Source: Microlunatus speluncae
GTDB taxonomy: Bacteria > Actinomycetota > Actinomycetes > Propionibacteriales > Propionibacteriaceae
DNA length: 64,000 nt
Direction of reading: 5' to 3'
Assembly: GCF_009299835.1 (NCBI RefSeq)
Contig: NZ_VKCZ01000004.1
Span: 232,385 to 296,384 of the forward strand
A program made the position numbers and the translations under genes. Within the stretch, counting starts at the first letter, position 1. Every line of letters begins with the position of its first letter. The notes beneath the pieces were generated by a model. It was given only the letters and a program-made list of their open reading frames with translations, was not told the origin of the DNA and did no database searches. Positions 35,560 through 43,832 of this stretch are shown here, piece after piece.

Positions 35560-35724
35560 CGGTGACGGCGATGACGAGGGTGACGACCTCCGAGCCGTAC
35601 CGTCTGGTCAGCGGCGAGTGACCGTCCAGAGGTCGGCCGATTCGGCCGGCGAAGGTGTGGTGGCACCGCGAGCTCCCGATCGCCCACACCTCCCGGGGCA
35701 ACAGCTACCAGGAGGTGAACAGAC
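35560..35724 (+). promoter_or_regulatory. Translational T-box riboswitch upstream of aspS
   Basis: TGGCACCGCG at 35661-35670 matches the T-box bulge consensus TGGNACCGCG. It is flanked by a perfect helix, AGGTGTGG (35653-35660) with CCACACCT (35684-35691): the anti-sequestrator. The alternative pairs CACCTCC (35687-35693) with the Shine-Dalgarno GGAGGTG (35711-35717), hiding it: the sequestrator. The variable base C would pair with discriminator G, as in tRNA-Asp. Upstream, GAC triplets (Asp) occur at 35570-35592 in a possible short Stem I, and GGTCA/TGACC and CGGCCG/CGGCCG hairpins follow. Uncharged tRNA-Asp should free the ribosome site. Confidence 0.88.
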
Positions 35725-37026
35725 GTGACCGCGCATTCTCCAGTCCAGTTGAGGCCGCCCGAGCGGATCTTGGCCCGTGACTTGCAACCCGCCACAGCAG
35801 TGACCGTCGAAGGCTTCGTCCATCGGCGCCGCAAGCTGGCTTCGGTGATCTTCGTGATCATCCGGGACCGGACCGGCCTGATCCAGGTGGTGATCACCGA
35901 GGACCGCGAGCAAGCCGAGCAGTTGGGCGAGGAAACCGTGATCAGAGCGACCGGCCGCGCCGTCGCCAACCCGCAGGCGCCGGGAGGAGTGGAGCTGGTC
36001 GACCCGGAGATCGAGATCCTCGGCCGGCCGGCCGGGCCGCCGCCGCTCGAGCTCTGGCGGCCGGAGCTGAAGACCGGTCTGCCGACCCTGCTCGATCATG
36101 CGGCGCTGACCTGGCGCCATCCGTCCCGGCAACTGACCTGGCGGCTCGCCGCGGCCGCCGTGCGCGGCTTCCGCGGTGCCCTCGATGATCAAGGATTCAC
36201 CGAGATCGCGACGCCGAAGCTGGTGGCCGGCGCGACCGAGTCGGGCGCCAACGTGTTCGCCGTCGACTACTTCGGCCGGACCGGCTATCTGGCCCAGTCG
36301 CCGCAGTTCTACAAGCAGATCATGGTCGGCGTCTTCGAGCGGGTCTACGAGGTCGGGCCGGTGTTCCGGGCCGAGCCGCACGACACCGTCCGGCACCTGG
36401 CGCAGTACACGTCGCTGGACGCCGAGCTCGGCTTCATCCATGATCATCACGACGTGATCATGGTGCTCCGCGAGGTGATCTCCCGGATGATCGCCGCGGC
36501 GGGCGCCGTGCCCGGAGCGGTCGATTCGGGGATCGACCTGCCGGTCGTGCCGGAGCAGTTTCCGGTGCTGCACTTCGCCGATGCACTGCGCCTGGTCGGT
36601 GCCGCCGAGGACGAGCCGGACCTGGCGCCGGAGCACGAACGCCGGCTGGGGGAGTGGGCGAAGACCGAGCACGGCTCGGACTTCCTGGTGGTGCAGGGTT
36701 ATCCGGCGGTCAAGCGGCCGTTCTACACCCACCCGCAACCGGATGATCAGCGCTGGACGAACTCGTTCGACCTGATCTTCCGCGGCACCGAACTGGTCAC
36801 CGGCGGGCAGCGACTGCACCGGCTGGAGGACTACCAGGCGGCCCTCGCGGCCCGGGGCGAGGACCCGGCACCGTACGCGGAATATCTGGCCACCTTCGGC
36901 TACGGCATGCCGCCGCACGGCGGCTTCGCGATCGGCCTGGAACGCTTCGTCGCCCAGCTGACCGGCACCGCCAACGTCCGCGAGGTCACCCTCTTCCCGC
37001 GCGACCTGCACCGGCTCACGCCCTGA
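35725..37026 (+). CDS. aspS: Archaeal-type aspartyl-tRNA synthetase
   Basis: 433 residues, shorter than the about 590 of the bacterial enzyme, and without its insertion domain. An amino OB fold binds the anticodon (VTVEGFVHRRRKLASVIFVIIRD). Class II motif 2 is FERVYEVGPVFRAEPHDTVRHLAQYTSLDAE, and motif 3 is HGGFAIGLERFVAQLTG. This is the AspRS2-like form seen in archaea and some bacteria, often non-discriminating and used to charge tRNA-Asn for later amidation. The GTG start has the GGAGGTG that the T-box can sequester. A second, bacterial-type aspS probably exists elsewhere. Confidence 0.9.
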   Translation: MTAHSPVQLRPPERILARDLQPATAVTVEGFVHRRRKLASVIFVIIRDRTGLIQVVITEDREQAEQLGEETVIRATGRAVANPQAPGGVELVDPEIEILGRPAGPPPLELWRPELKTGLPTLLDHAALTWRHPSRQLTWRLAAAAVRGFRGALDDQGFTEIATPKLVAGATESGANVFAVDYFGRTGYLAQSPQFYKQIMVGVFERVYEVGPVFRAEPHDTVRHLAQYTSLDAELGFIHDHHDVIMVLREVISRMIAAAGAVPGAVDSGIDLPVVPEQFPVLHFADALRLVGAAEDEPDLAPEHERRLGEWAKTEHGSDFLVVQGYPAVKRPFYTHPQPDDQRWTNSFDLIFRGTELVTGGQRLHRLEDYQAALAARGEDPAPYAEYLATFGYGMPPHGGFAIGLERFVAQLTGTANVREVTLFPRDLHRLTP

Positions 37027-37039
37027 GTCGAGTCGCCGA

Positions 37040-37075
37040 GCCGACCCCGGCCCCGGTTCCGGGGTCGGGGTCGGC
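37040..37075 (+). terminator. GC-rich hairpin after aspS
   Basis: 37040-37056 pairs with 37059-37075 (GCCGACCCCGGCCCCGG and its near-exact complement, one G-U) directly after the stop codon. No T tract. Confidence 0.65.
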
Positions 37076-37175
37076 CGTGGGCGACCTCGCGTGGGCCGGA
37101 TGTCGCTTCCGGACGTAGTCGGGTCACTCCGTCAGGCCGATGATCAGCAGCCGTCGGGTGCCTAGCGTGGATCAC

Positions 37176-37637
37176 ATGATCAAACGGCACACCGGAATCC
37201 CGCTCGTCGGCCTGATCGGGCTGGCTCTGCTCGCCGTGCCCCGGGTGGTCCTGCACGACCTCGGCCTGATCCACGAGGGCACGTTCGTCAACCTGCTGCT
37301 GGTCTTCGCGCCGCCGGCCGTCTGGGTCGCGGTGGCGGTGCTGGCCCGGGTGCCGAAGCCGCTGCTGACCCTGGTGATCATCGGCGGCTGCTACGGGATC
37401 TTCCTCGCGCTCGGCCACCAGCTGTTGTGGGATGTGGCGTGGGGCGACTCGCCACCGGTGCTCGGCGGCGCGTTCGCCGACGCGTCGCCGGCGGCCTCGG
37501 CACTGCTGCTTCGCGGCGGCGCGGTGATCAGCAGCCTGGTCACCGGCCTGGTGGTGGGTCTCCTCTCGGGCCTGGTGGCCTGGCTCGTCGGCCGTCTCAC
37601 CCGGCCGAGGGAGGCACCGGAGGGCCCGGCTCGATGA
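37176..37637 (+). CDS. Small four-helix membrane protein
   Basis: 153 residues from ATG 37176. Helices: GIPLVGLIGLALLAVPRVVL, FVNLLLVFAPPAVWVAVAVLA, LLTLVIIGGCYGIFLALGHQLL and GAVISSLVTGLVVGLLSGLVAWLVG, ending in a basic tail RLTRPREAPEGPAR. An upstream in-frame ATG at 37140 would add a hydrophilic stretch and is less likely. No family recognised. It converges on the peptidase gene. Confidence 0.6.
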   Translation: MIKRHTGIPLVGLIGLALLAVPRVVLHDLGLIHEGTFVNLLLVFAPPAVWVAVAVLARVPKPLLTLVIIGGCYGIFLALGHQLLWDVAWGDSPPVLGGAFADASPAASALLLRGGAVISSLVTGLVVGLLSGLVAWLVGRLTRPREAPEGPAR

Positions 37638-37694
37638 TCACCGTCCGTCGTCGGACGAGACGATCACCGGGCCGGGCCGACAGGTTCGGTCGAG

Positions 37695-39623
37695 CTACAG
37701 GGTCCCGGCGTCCTGCAACGCCTCGACCCCGGCCTGGCCGTACAACTGCTCCACCTGCTGGCGCAGCACCTGACCGGCGGCGTCGGCGGCGAGCAGGTCG
37801 GCGCCCGCGTCGCTGGCGGCGATCCGCTTGTCGGCGACCGCGGGCACCCAGGGCGAGGTGACGGTGCCGCCGGTGTGCTTGGCCTTGCCGTTGAGCTTGG
37901 CCCACGACTGGTAGGTCTTCGCGTCGTCCGGCAACGGCAGCGCCTGGCCGACCGTGATGTCCTTTGGCAGCTTGCCCTTCAGGAAGTAGTTGATGATCGG
38001 CCGGTCGACCTGCTCGGTGCCGTACGGGAAGTGGCCGTGCGAGCCCTCGTTGTCGATCGAGATGAAGCTGGTGTTCGGCAGCTTGGTGCCGGCGGCGTAG
38101 CCACCTTCCCACCCGGTCTGCGAATCCATCTCACCCTGCAACACGATCGTCGCCGGGAAGGTCTTCTCGTTGGCGACCGGCATCAGGTTCTGGGTCCGCC
38201 AGAACGCGCACACCGGCACCTCGAGCAGCCCCCACTGGTTGCTCAACGGCGCCTTCTTGGCCTGCTTGACCTTGTGCGCCTCCCAGTAGGCCGCGCCCTG
38301 GGTCCACTGGCCGTCGTTGCAGCGGATCATGTCGAACGGATCCTCCAGCACTCCGGTCTGCAGCGTCTCGGCCGAGCGGGCGGCACGGGTCCGCGCCTCC
38401 TGCTTTGTGCTGATCTTGGTCAGCGGCTTGACGTCGGCCCGGGCCTGCTCGGCCAGCTTCCGCTGCGCACCCTTGGACTTCTCGGCGATCTTGGCCAGCA
38501 GCGCGTCGGCGGTGATCGCCGGGTTGCTCGCGTCGGCCTTCGCCGTCGCGTCCTCGCTCTCGCCCAGTTCGATCAAGGTCTGGACGACGTCGCCGGCCAG
38601 CGGATAGTCGGCGTTGTAGCCGAACGCACCCGAACCGCCGAAGAGCACCCAGACCAGCAGCACCAGGAACGGATCCAGCTTCGCGGTGGCGGCGAAGTAG
38701 CGGTCCTTGATCTTGTACGGGTCCTCACCCAGGCCGTACACGTCGTCGTGCCGGGCGATCCAGTTGATCATGTGCATGCTGAACTGCCGGTCGCGGGCGA
38801 TCGGCTGCAGGTTCCAGGTCGACTCCAGGGTGGCCTGGGTGGCATCGATCGAGGAGTCGAGCAGGAATCGGCCGCCGTACTTGGCGCCGAACACGTTCTC
38901 GTACCAGGTGCCGAGCCAGGTGCCGTAGGAGTAGCCGACGTAGCTGAGCTTCGGCGCCTTGAGCAGGTGCCGGATGAAGTCCATGTCGTACGTGGTCTGC
39001 TCGGTGTTGATCGTCTTCACGTCGGCGTTGGCCGAGCACGCCTGGCCGGCCGCCTTGAGCTCCGCGTACGGATCGGCGGAGGCGGCGTCCCACTCGTACT
39101 CACACGACGCGTGGCTGCTCTGCCCGACGCCGCGCGGGTCGAACCCGACGTAGTTGTAGTACGGATTCAGGTCCGGGGTGCGCTCCTGCATCACCGGACC
39201 CCAGACCAGACCCGAGCCGCCCGGACCGCCCGGGTTGACGAACATCGTGCCCTGGTAGCGCGGGTTGCTGGTGTCGATGTTCTTGGCCTGCGAGATCCGG
39301 ATGTCCCAGGTCTTGCCGTTGGCCGGATCGTGCCAGTCCCGCGGCACCTTGACGGTCGCGCAGGAGACGTTCGCGACGTTGAACCGGTCGTTCAACGCCG
39401 GATCGCCGAAGTCACAGGTCTCCCAGGTGAGCTTCTGCTTGGCCAGCTCGCCGGCCAGGGCCGCCACGTTGGGCACCTTCGCCGCCGCCGCGGCGGGCGA
39501 ACCGGCATACACCGCCGAGGACAGCGCGAGTGCCGGTGCCAGGAGCAGGCTGACCCATCGACGCCAGGTCGGTGTGCGCCGTGAGGCCGGGCCCGCAGAC
39601 GGGGTTGAGACGGATTGCTTCAT
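37695..39623 (-). CDS. Secreted tripeptidyl aminopeptidase-like alpha/beta hydrolase
   Basis: 642 residues. A signal peptide (RRWVSLLLAPALALSSAVYAGSPAAA) is followed by a fold typical of Streptomyces Slp/Tap peptidases: VPRDWHDPANGKTWDIRISQAKN, oxyanion MFVNPGGPGGSG near 125, and nucleophile SYVGYSYGTWLG (Ser about 230). The Asp is in VLQGEMDSQTGWEGG near 500 and the His in NEGSHGHFPYGT near 525. It should cleave peptides outside the cell. A helical insertion is seen at about 330-400. A LuxR-type regulator gene lies upstream on the same strand. Confidence 0.88.
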   Translation of the reverse strand: MKQSVSTPSAGPASRRTPTWRRWVSLLLAPALALSSAVYAGSPAAAAAKVPNVAALAGELAKQKLTWETCDFGDPALNDRFNVANVSCATVKVPRDWHDPANGKTWDIRISQAKNIDTSNPRYQGTMFVNPGGPGGSGLVWGPVMQERTPDLNPYYNYVGFDPRGVGQSSHASCEYEWDAASADPYAELKAAGQACSANADVKTINTEQTTYDMDFIRHLLKAPKLSYVGYSYGTWLGTWYENVFGAKYGGRFLLDSSIDATQATLESTWNLQPIARDRQFSMHMINWIARHDDVYGLGEDPYKIKDRYFAATAKLDPFLVLLVWVLFGGSGAFGYNADYPLAGDVVQTLIELGESEDATAKADASNPAITADALLAKIAEKSKGAQRKLAEQARADVKPLTKISTKQEARTRAARSAETLQTGVLEDPFDMIRCNDGQWTQGAAYWEAHKVKQAKKAPLSNQWGLLEVPVCAFWRTQNLMPVANEKTFPATIVLQGEMDSQTGWEGGYAAGTKLPNTSFISIDNEGSHGHFPYGTEQVDRPIINYFLKGKLPKDITVGQALPLPDDAKTYQSWAKLNGKAKHTGGTVTSPWVPAVADKRIAASDAGADLLAADAAGQVLRQQVEQLYGQAGVEALQDAGTL

Positions 39624-39762
39624 TGACCCTCCCGAGAATTCAACGCCTGATCAGGCGGAAGATTCATGTGGGGTCAATGAATCAGACTCCGGCGATCCGC
39701 CGACAGATCTGGGCGGTGGCGCGATCCGGCCATGTCGGGTTTCCGACTCCGGCTGAGCCCGG

Positions 39763-40749
39763 TCAGATCCAACCGCGCTTGACCGCCTGGACGCCGAGCA
39801 GGAAGCGGGTGTTGGCGCCCAGCAACTGATGCAGCCGGTTGATCCGGCGCTGCACCGTACGCTCGCTGACGCCGAGCTCGCGGGCGATCGAGGCGTCGGT
39901 CAGGCCGGTGGCCAGCAGTTGCAGCAGCTGCTGGTGCTCGTCGGTGCCGGCGGAGTCGTCCAGCGAGGAGATCGGCACGGCGAGGCCCCAGACCGAGTCG
40001 AACAGCCGGATCAGCGCGTCGAGCAGCGTCGACGGATGGACCAGGACGGCGTCGGCATCGGCCGGCTCGTCGTCCCCCGGTGCCGTGCTGTACGGCAGCA
40101 CCAGCAGCGCCTGTTGATCATCGGCGATGATCATCCGGATCGGCACGTCGGGAAACGTCCGCGCCTCTTCGCCGAGGCTGATCGAGAAGCGCACCGCGGC
40201 CATGATCGCCGGGTCCTCCAGCACCGACTGTTGATAGACCACGCGATACTTCACGCCGCGATCCGCGACCGCCTCCTGAGCCGTCGAGATCGCCCCTTTG
40301 GACTGGCTGAAGTACGGCTCGCGGTCGAAGCAGAGCACCTCCTTGACCGCCCCGGTCTCCACCTGATGCGCCGCCTCCCGGACCTGCTCCAGCCCGCGGA
40401 TCACCTCGAGGAACCCGCCTGAGCTGGGCCCCTGCAGCGACGCGAAATGGCTCGCGGCCAGCCGCGCCTGGCCGATCCTGGCCTCCTGCTCGATCACCCA
40501 GCGCTCCACCGCGAGCCGGACCGGGACCGGCACCACCCGACCCTCCTCCTGCCGGACCAGCCCGACCCGGGTCAGCTCGGCCACCGCCCGCTCCCAGCCG
40601 CTCCCGCGCGCCGGCCCGTCGACCGATCGCAGCAGGTCGGCGTACAACTGCTCCGCGGCCGGCGACACGTCGAACGGCGCCAGGAACCCGGTCGAAGCCG
40701 AGTAGCCGTCCCCCGGCGCACTCCCGCCCATCCCCTCCGCAGCGTCCAT
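39763..40749 (-). CDS. LuxR-type regulator with TrmB-like amino domain
   Basis: 328 residues from ATG 40749. The amino part (FDVSPAAEQLYADLLRS, WERAVAELTRVGLVRQEEGRVVPVPVRLAVERW) resembles a TrmB-like winged helix, and the middle is a phospholipase-D-like or nuclease-like sensor region. The end is a LuxR/GerE helix-turn-helix (LLQLLATGLTDASIARELGVSERTVQRRINRLHQLLGANTRF). Such hybrids are common in actinobacteria and often sit near secreted peptidases, as here. An in-frame extension to 41229 would translate repeats and is rejected. Confidence 0.82.
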   Translation of the reverse strand: MDAAEGMGGSAPGDGYSASTGFLAPFDVSPAAEQLYADLLRSVDGPARGSGWERAVAELTRVGLVRQEEGRVVPVPVRLAVERWVIEQEARIGQARLAASHFASLQGPSSGGFLEVIRGLEQVREAAHQVETGAVKEVLCFDREPYFSQSKGAISTAQEAVADRGVKYRVVYQQSVLEDPAIMAAVRFSISLGEEARTFPDVPIRMIIADDQQALLVLPYSTAPGDDEPADADAVLVHPSTLLDALIRLFDSVWGLAVPISSLDDSAGTDEHQQLLQLLATGLTDASIARELGVSERTVQRRINRLHQLLGANTRFLLGVQAVKRGWI

Positions 40750-40860
40750 ACCGCCAGTGTCGCCCGCCCCGCTCTCCGCCACCACCCACCCTGGTCCCCC
40801 GCGAGCCCCGATTCGCCGCCCTCGCTGAATCCACCGCCCTCGCTGAAGCCACCGCCCTCG

Positions 40861-41269
40861 TCTTTGCCCCCTTTGCGCGTGCTTCGCGGCATCTGTTGTG
40901 GGGGCGAAGGGCGAGGAGGTGGGGCGAAGGCGGCTTGGCGGCTCGTGGGCCGGCGCACGCCACCGCGCATTCCGTCCCCCGCCGCCGCATCCAGGTTTCC
41001 CGCGAGCGCCGAATCGGTCGTCCTCCGGTCGCATCGCCTTCGCCCCCGTTGCTCGTGCTTCGCGGCATCTGTTGCGGGGGCGGAGGGCGAGGAGGTGGGG
41101 CGAAGGCGGCTTGGCCGGCTTGACTGCCCGGTCCGGCCCGGCCTCTACGCGCCGTGGTGTTCCGCGAGTGCCGTGCCGCGTGGCCTGGGCCCGGCGTCCT
41201 TCGCCCCCGTTACTCGTGCTTCGCGGCATCTGTAGCGGGCGCGAAGCGCGACTAGCGGGGGCGAAGGAC
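40861..41269. repeat. Three copies of a CTTCGCCCC palindromic repeat, upstream cluster
   Basis: Copies of about 70 bp lie near 40861-40930, 41037-41107 and 41196-41269. The pattern is CTTCGCCCCCGTTxCTCGTG, CTTCGCGGCATCTGT, a GGGGGCGAAGGGCGAGGAGG part and a GGGGCGAAGG end, so the ends are self-complementary. In the third copy GTCCTTCGCCCCCG pairs exactly with 41256-41269. The cluster fills the 665-bp gene-free gap 40750-41414. Confidence 0.82.
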
Positions 41270-41414
41270 GGCTCAGCGGGCTTGGGGAGTGTCCCGGTCG
41301 CGGGGGCGTCCGCGACCGGGGTCGGTCGTCCACAGGCAGCGCCGGTCGAATTCGGTTGTCCACAGATCTTTTGAAGTCGGCGCGGGCCGGGTGTGGAGGA
41401 TGTGCGGTGGGCCT

Positions 41415-42335
41415 ATGAAGAAGATCGAACTGACGCGAGAACTGGTGGCTCGGGGTTTCGGCTACGACGAGGTCGCCCGGTTGGCACGGCGCGGAGAACT
41501 GGTCCGGGTGCGGCGCGGGGCGTACGGCCGGCCGGAAGCCTCTCTGGATGACCGGGGTCAGTACCTGAGGTTGATCCGGGCGACCGTCGCACAATGCAGT
41601 ACGACGACCGTGCTGAGCCACCAATCCGCCGCAGCCGTGCACGGATTGCCGCTCTGGCTGGATGAGATCAGCCGGGTGCACCTGACCCGATCGGCCGCCG
41701 GTGGTGGAAAGGTGCGGCATTACGTACATCTCCATCCGGCAGCCCTCGACGACTCGGACATCGTGGTGATCGACGGACTGCTCGTGACGAGCCTCGCCCG
41801 GACCGTGGTCGACCTCGGCCGTGCTGTCCGACTGGTCCGCTCGGTGCCGATCGGCGACGCCGCCCTGTCCCGCGGGCTGGCGCCCGAGGCACTGTCGGAC
41901 GTGCTGCACCGGTCCGCCGGCTGGCCGGGAATCGCCTCGGCCCGGCGCGCGGTCGGCCTACTGAATCCGCTGAGCCGAAGTGTCGGTGAGTCGGTCAGCC
42001 GGGTGGTGATGGTCGACCTCGAGGTGCCGCCACCGGTCCTTCAGTTCGAGGTGTTGAACGAGCGCGACGAGGAGGTCGCGTGTGTGGACTTCTGCTGGCC
42101 GGCCCAACGCACGGTCGGCGAGTTCGACGGGAAGATCAAGTACGGCCGACTGCTGAAGCCCGGGCAATCGGTGTCGGACGTGCTGTTCGCGGAGAAACAA
42201 CGCGAGGACGCCATCCGCGACCTCGGCTGGCAGGTCGTCCGCTGGGTCTGGGACGACCTGCGCCGCCCCGACGCACTCGCCGATCGCCTCACCCGTGCCT
42301 TCGCCCGGTCCGCCCGGACCTGGCGCTCCGGATGA
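41415..42335 (+). CDS. AbiEi-like antitoxin-type protein with DUF559 endonuclease-like domain
   Basis: 306 residues. The amino third (ELVARGFGYDEVARLARRGELVRVRRGAYG) is the AbiEi-type winged helix, and the middle (LSHQSAAAVHGLPLW, TSLARTVVDLGR) is the AbiEi_4 domain. The carboxyl end (CVDFCWPAQRTVGEFDGKIKYG, REDAIRDLGWQVVRWVWDDL) resembles DUF559/Vsr-like nucleases, including E-F-D-G-K. Single copies of such genes are common in actinobacteria and no AbiEii toxin is adjacent. It is flanked on both sides by clusters of one repeat family. Possible start also at GTG 41406. Confidence 0.75.
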   Translation: MKKIELTRELVARGFGYDEVARLARRGELVRVRRGAYGRPEASLDDRGQYLRLIRATVAQCSTTTVLSHQSAAAVHGLPLWLDEISRVHLTRSAAGGGKVRHYVHLHPAALDDSDIVVIDGLLVTSLARTVVDLGRAVRLVRSVPIGDAALSRGLAPEALSDVLHRSAGWPGIASARRAVGLLNPLSRSVGESVSRVVMVDLEVPPPVLQFEVLNERDEEVACVDFCWPAQRTVGEFDGKIKYGRLLKPGQSVSDVLFAEKQREDAIRDLGWQVVRWVWDDLRRPDALADRLTRAFARSARTWRSG

Positions 42336-42400
42336 CCCCACCGACCCCGCTCCTCCGGACTTTGCGCCGCTTCGCCTCACCTTCTGGACGTTCGTGTCCA

Positions 42401-42828
42401 CTTCGCCTCACCTTCCATGGCTTCGCGCCAGCTACAGCTGGGGCGGAGGGCGAGGACGTGGGGCGGAGGTGAATGGCGAGTCGGCGCGGACAGCCGCGGG
42501 TGCATGAGCGCTGGGCGCGCCAGCTACGAGGGAGCGGCGACCTCGGCTCCCGGCTTCGCCCACCTTCGGGGCTTCGAGCGGCTTCGCCCACCTTCGGGGC
42601 TTCGAGCGGCTTCGCCCAACTTCGGGGCCTTCGCCCCACCTTCTGTGGCTTCGCACCTGTTGTAGGTGGGGCGGAGGGCGAGGACGTGGGGCGGAGCGGG
42701 TAGTGGTGGGCGGAGGGCGGCTGCATCGGGGCGCGCCGGGTAGCGGTCGCGCGTCACGGCTTCGCCCCACCTACTGGTCCTTCGCGGCAGCTGTAGGTGA
42801 GGCGAAGGGCGAGGAAGTGGGGCGAAGG
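42401..42828. repeat. Three copies of the CTTCGCC palindromic repeat, downstream cluster
   Basis: Copies near 42401-42470, 42629-42696 and 42759-42828 match the upstream cluster: CTTCGCC(T/C)CACCTT, CTTCGCGxCAGCTGTAG, GGGGCGGAGGGCGAGGA and GTGGGGCGAAGG. They fill most of the 539-bp gene-free gap 42336-42874. Confidence 0.8.
42551..42630. repeat. Three tandem 28-bp repeats
   Basis: The unit CGGCTTCGCCCACCTTCGGG plus GCTTCGAG occurs at 42551-42578 and 42579-42606, with a slightly altered third unit to 42630. It probably arose by local duplication of part of a CTTCGCC repeat. Confidence 0.8.
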
Positions 42829-42874
42829 CGCGGCGCGGGCCTGGGTGGGACGGCTGGGGTTAGACGGCTGGGGG

Positions 42875-43744
42875 TTAGGGGGTGAGGACTTCGCGGAGTT
42901 TGGCGGCGAAGGCGTCGGGTTCGCCGGGCGGCATGCCGTATTCGCCGCCCATGAAACCGCCGTGGTCGCCGGGGAAGATCGTGGGCTGCTGGCCGATGCG
43001 GTCGGCGACGATCTCGCCGGTGCGGCGGGGGAGAGCGGCGCCGGTGGTCTCGCCGACGGCGATCACGATCCGGGCCGGGGAGGAGGCGAGGGCGGCGAAG
43101 TCGTGCTCGTGGTAGTTGCAGTCGATCATGTTCTGGCCGAGCAGGGCGTCGTCGCGGCTGCCGTCATCCTCGGTGGGCAGGCCGAACTGGGCCGGGTCGA
43201 CCGGCCACTGCGGAAAGTCGGCGGGGATCGGGCCCTGATGCCCGACCAGCAGGATGAACTTGGCCATCGCCGGGCCCATTCCGCTCTGCTGGTACGTGTC
43301 GTGGATGTCGGTCACGGCGGCCAGGGCCTCGGTGCGGTCGGGCAGCACCTGGGTCACCGGCGGCTCGTGCGCGACCAGGGTCCGGATCAGCTCCGGATGC
43401 CGGGCCGCGAGGACGAGGGCGTTCACGGCGCCGCCGCTGCTGGCGAAGATGTCGACCGGACCGCCGCCGACCGTGTCGATCAACCGGCGCAGGTCGTCGG
43501 CGTGCTCCTGCGGGGTGGTCCGGGTGGCGTCGTCGGTGCGCTTGCTCCGGCCGGCGCTGCGCGGGTCGTACGTGATCACGGTGCGGTCGCCGAAGTGGCC
43601 GGCCAGCGTGGTGAAGCCGACGGCGTCCATCGGCGAGCCGATCAGCAGCAGGGTCGGCGCAGCGCTGGGGCCGTCACCTTCCCGGACGTCGTAGTGCAGG
43701 GTCGCGCCGGGCGCCTCGATGGTGGACGACTTCGGTTCGGACAT
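42875..43744 (-). CDS. Alpha/beta hydrolase
   Basis: 289 residues. The core has TLLLIGSPMDAVGFTTLAGHF near 35, VITYDPRSAGRS near 62, nucleophile elbow DIFASSGGAVNALVLA (Ser about 105), and the His in FPGDHGGFMGGEYGMPP near 262. A cap-like helical region is at about 140-210. No signal peptide is seen, so it is cytoplasmic. ATG 43744 with GAAAGGA is preferred over an in-frame start at 43798. It is divergent from the acyl-CoA dehydrogenase. Substrate unknown. Confidence 0.85.
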   Translation of the reverse strand: MSEPKSSTIEAPGATLHYDVREGDGPSAAPTLLLIGSPMDAVGFTTLAGHFGDRTVITYDPRSAGRSKRTDDATRTTPQEHADDLRRLIDTVGGGPVDIFASSGGAVNALVLAARHPELIRTLVAHEPPVTQVLPDRTEALAAVTDIHDTYQQSGMGPAMAKFILLVGHQGPIPADFPQWPVDPAQFGLPTEDDGSRDDALLGQNMIDCNYHEHDFAALASSPARIVIAVGETTGAALPRRTGEIVADRIGQQPTIFPGDHGGFMGGEYGMPPGEPDAFAAKLREVLTP

Positions 43745-43832
43745 GGGGGTTCCTTTCGCCGCTTCGATTCTGAACCAACCGACTCGTCCGCGCGCCAAAA
43801 CTCATCGGGTCGGTGCCGAGTACCGTGTCCGG

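Noticed and set aside
39763..41229. A 488-residue version of the LuxR-type regulator
   Set aside because: The extra amino part translates the CTTCGCCCC repeats in the upstream gap; the ATG at 40749 gives the normal domain layout.
41327..41364. Two DnaA-box-like sequences, TCGTCCACA and TTGTCCACA
   Set aside because: Only two boxes, no AT-rich unwinding region, no dnaA or dnaN nearby; not an origin.
43719..43832. Amino-terminal extension of the acyl-CoA dehydrogenase
   Set aside because: It overlaps the divergent hydrolase start and has no conserved features; GTG 43833 begins the family fold.
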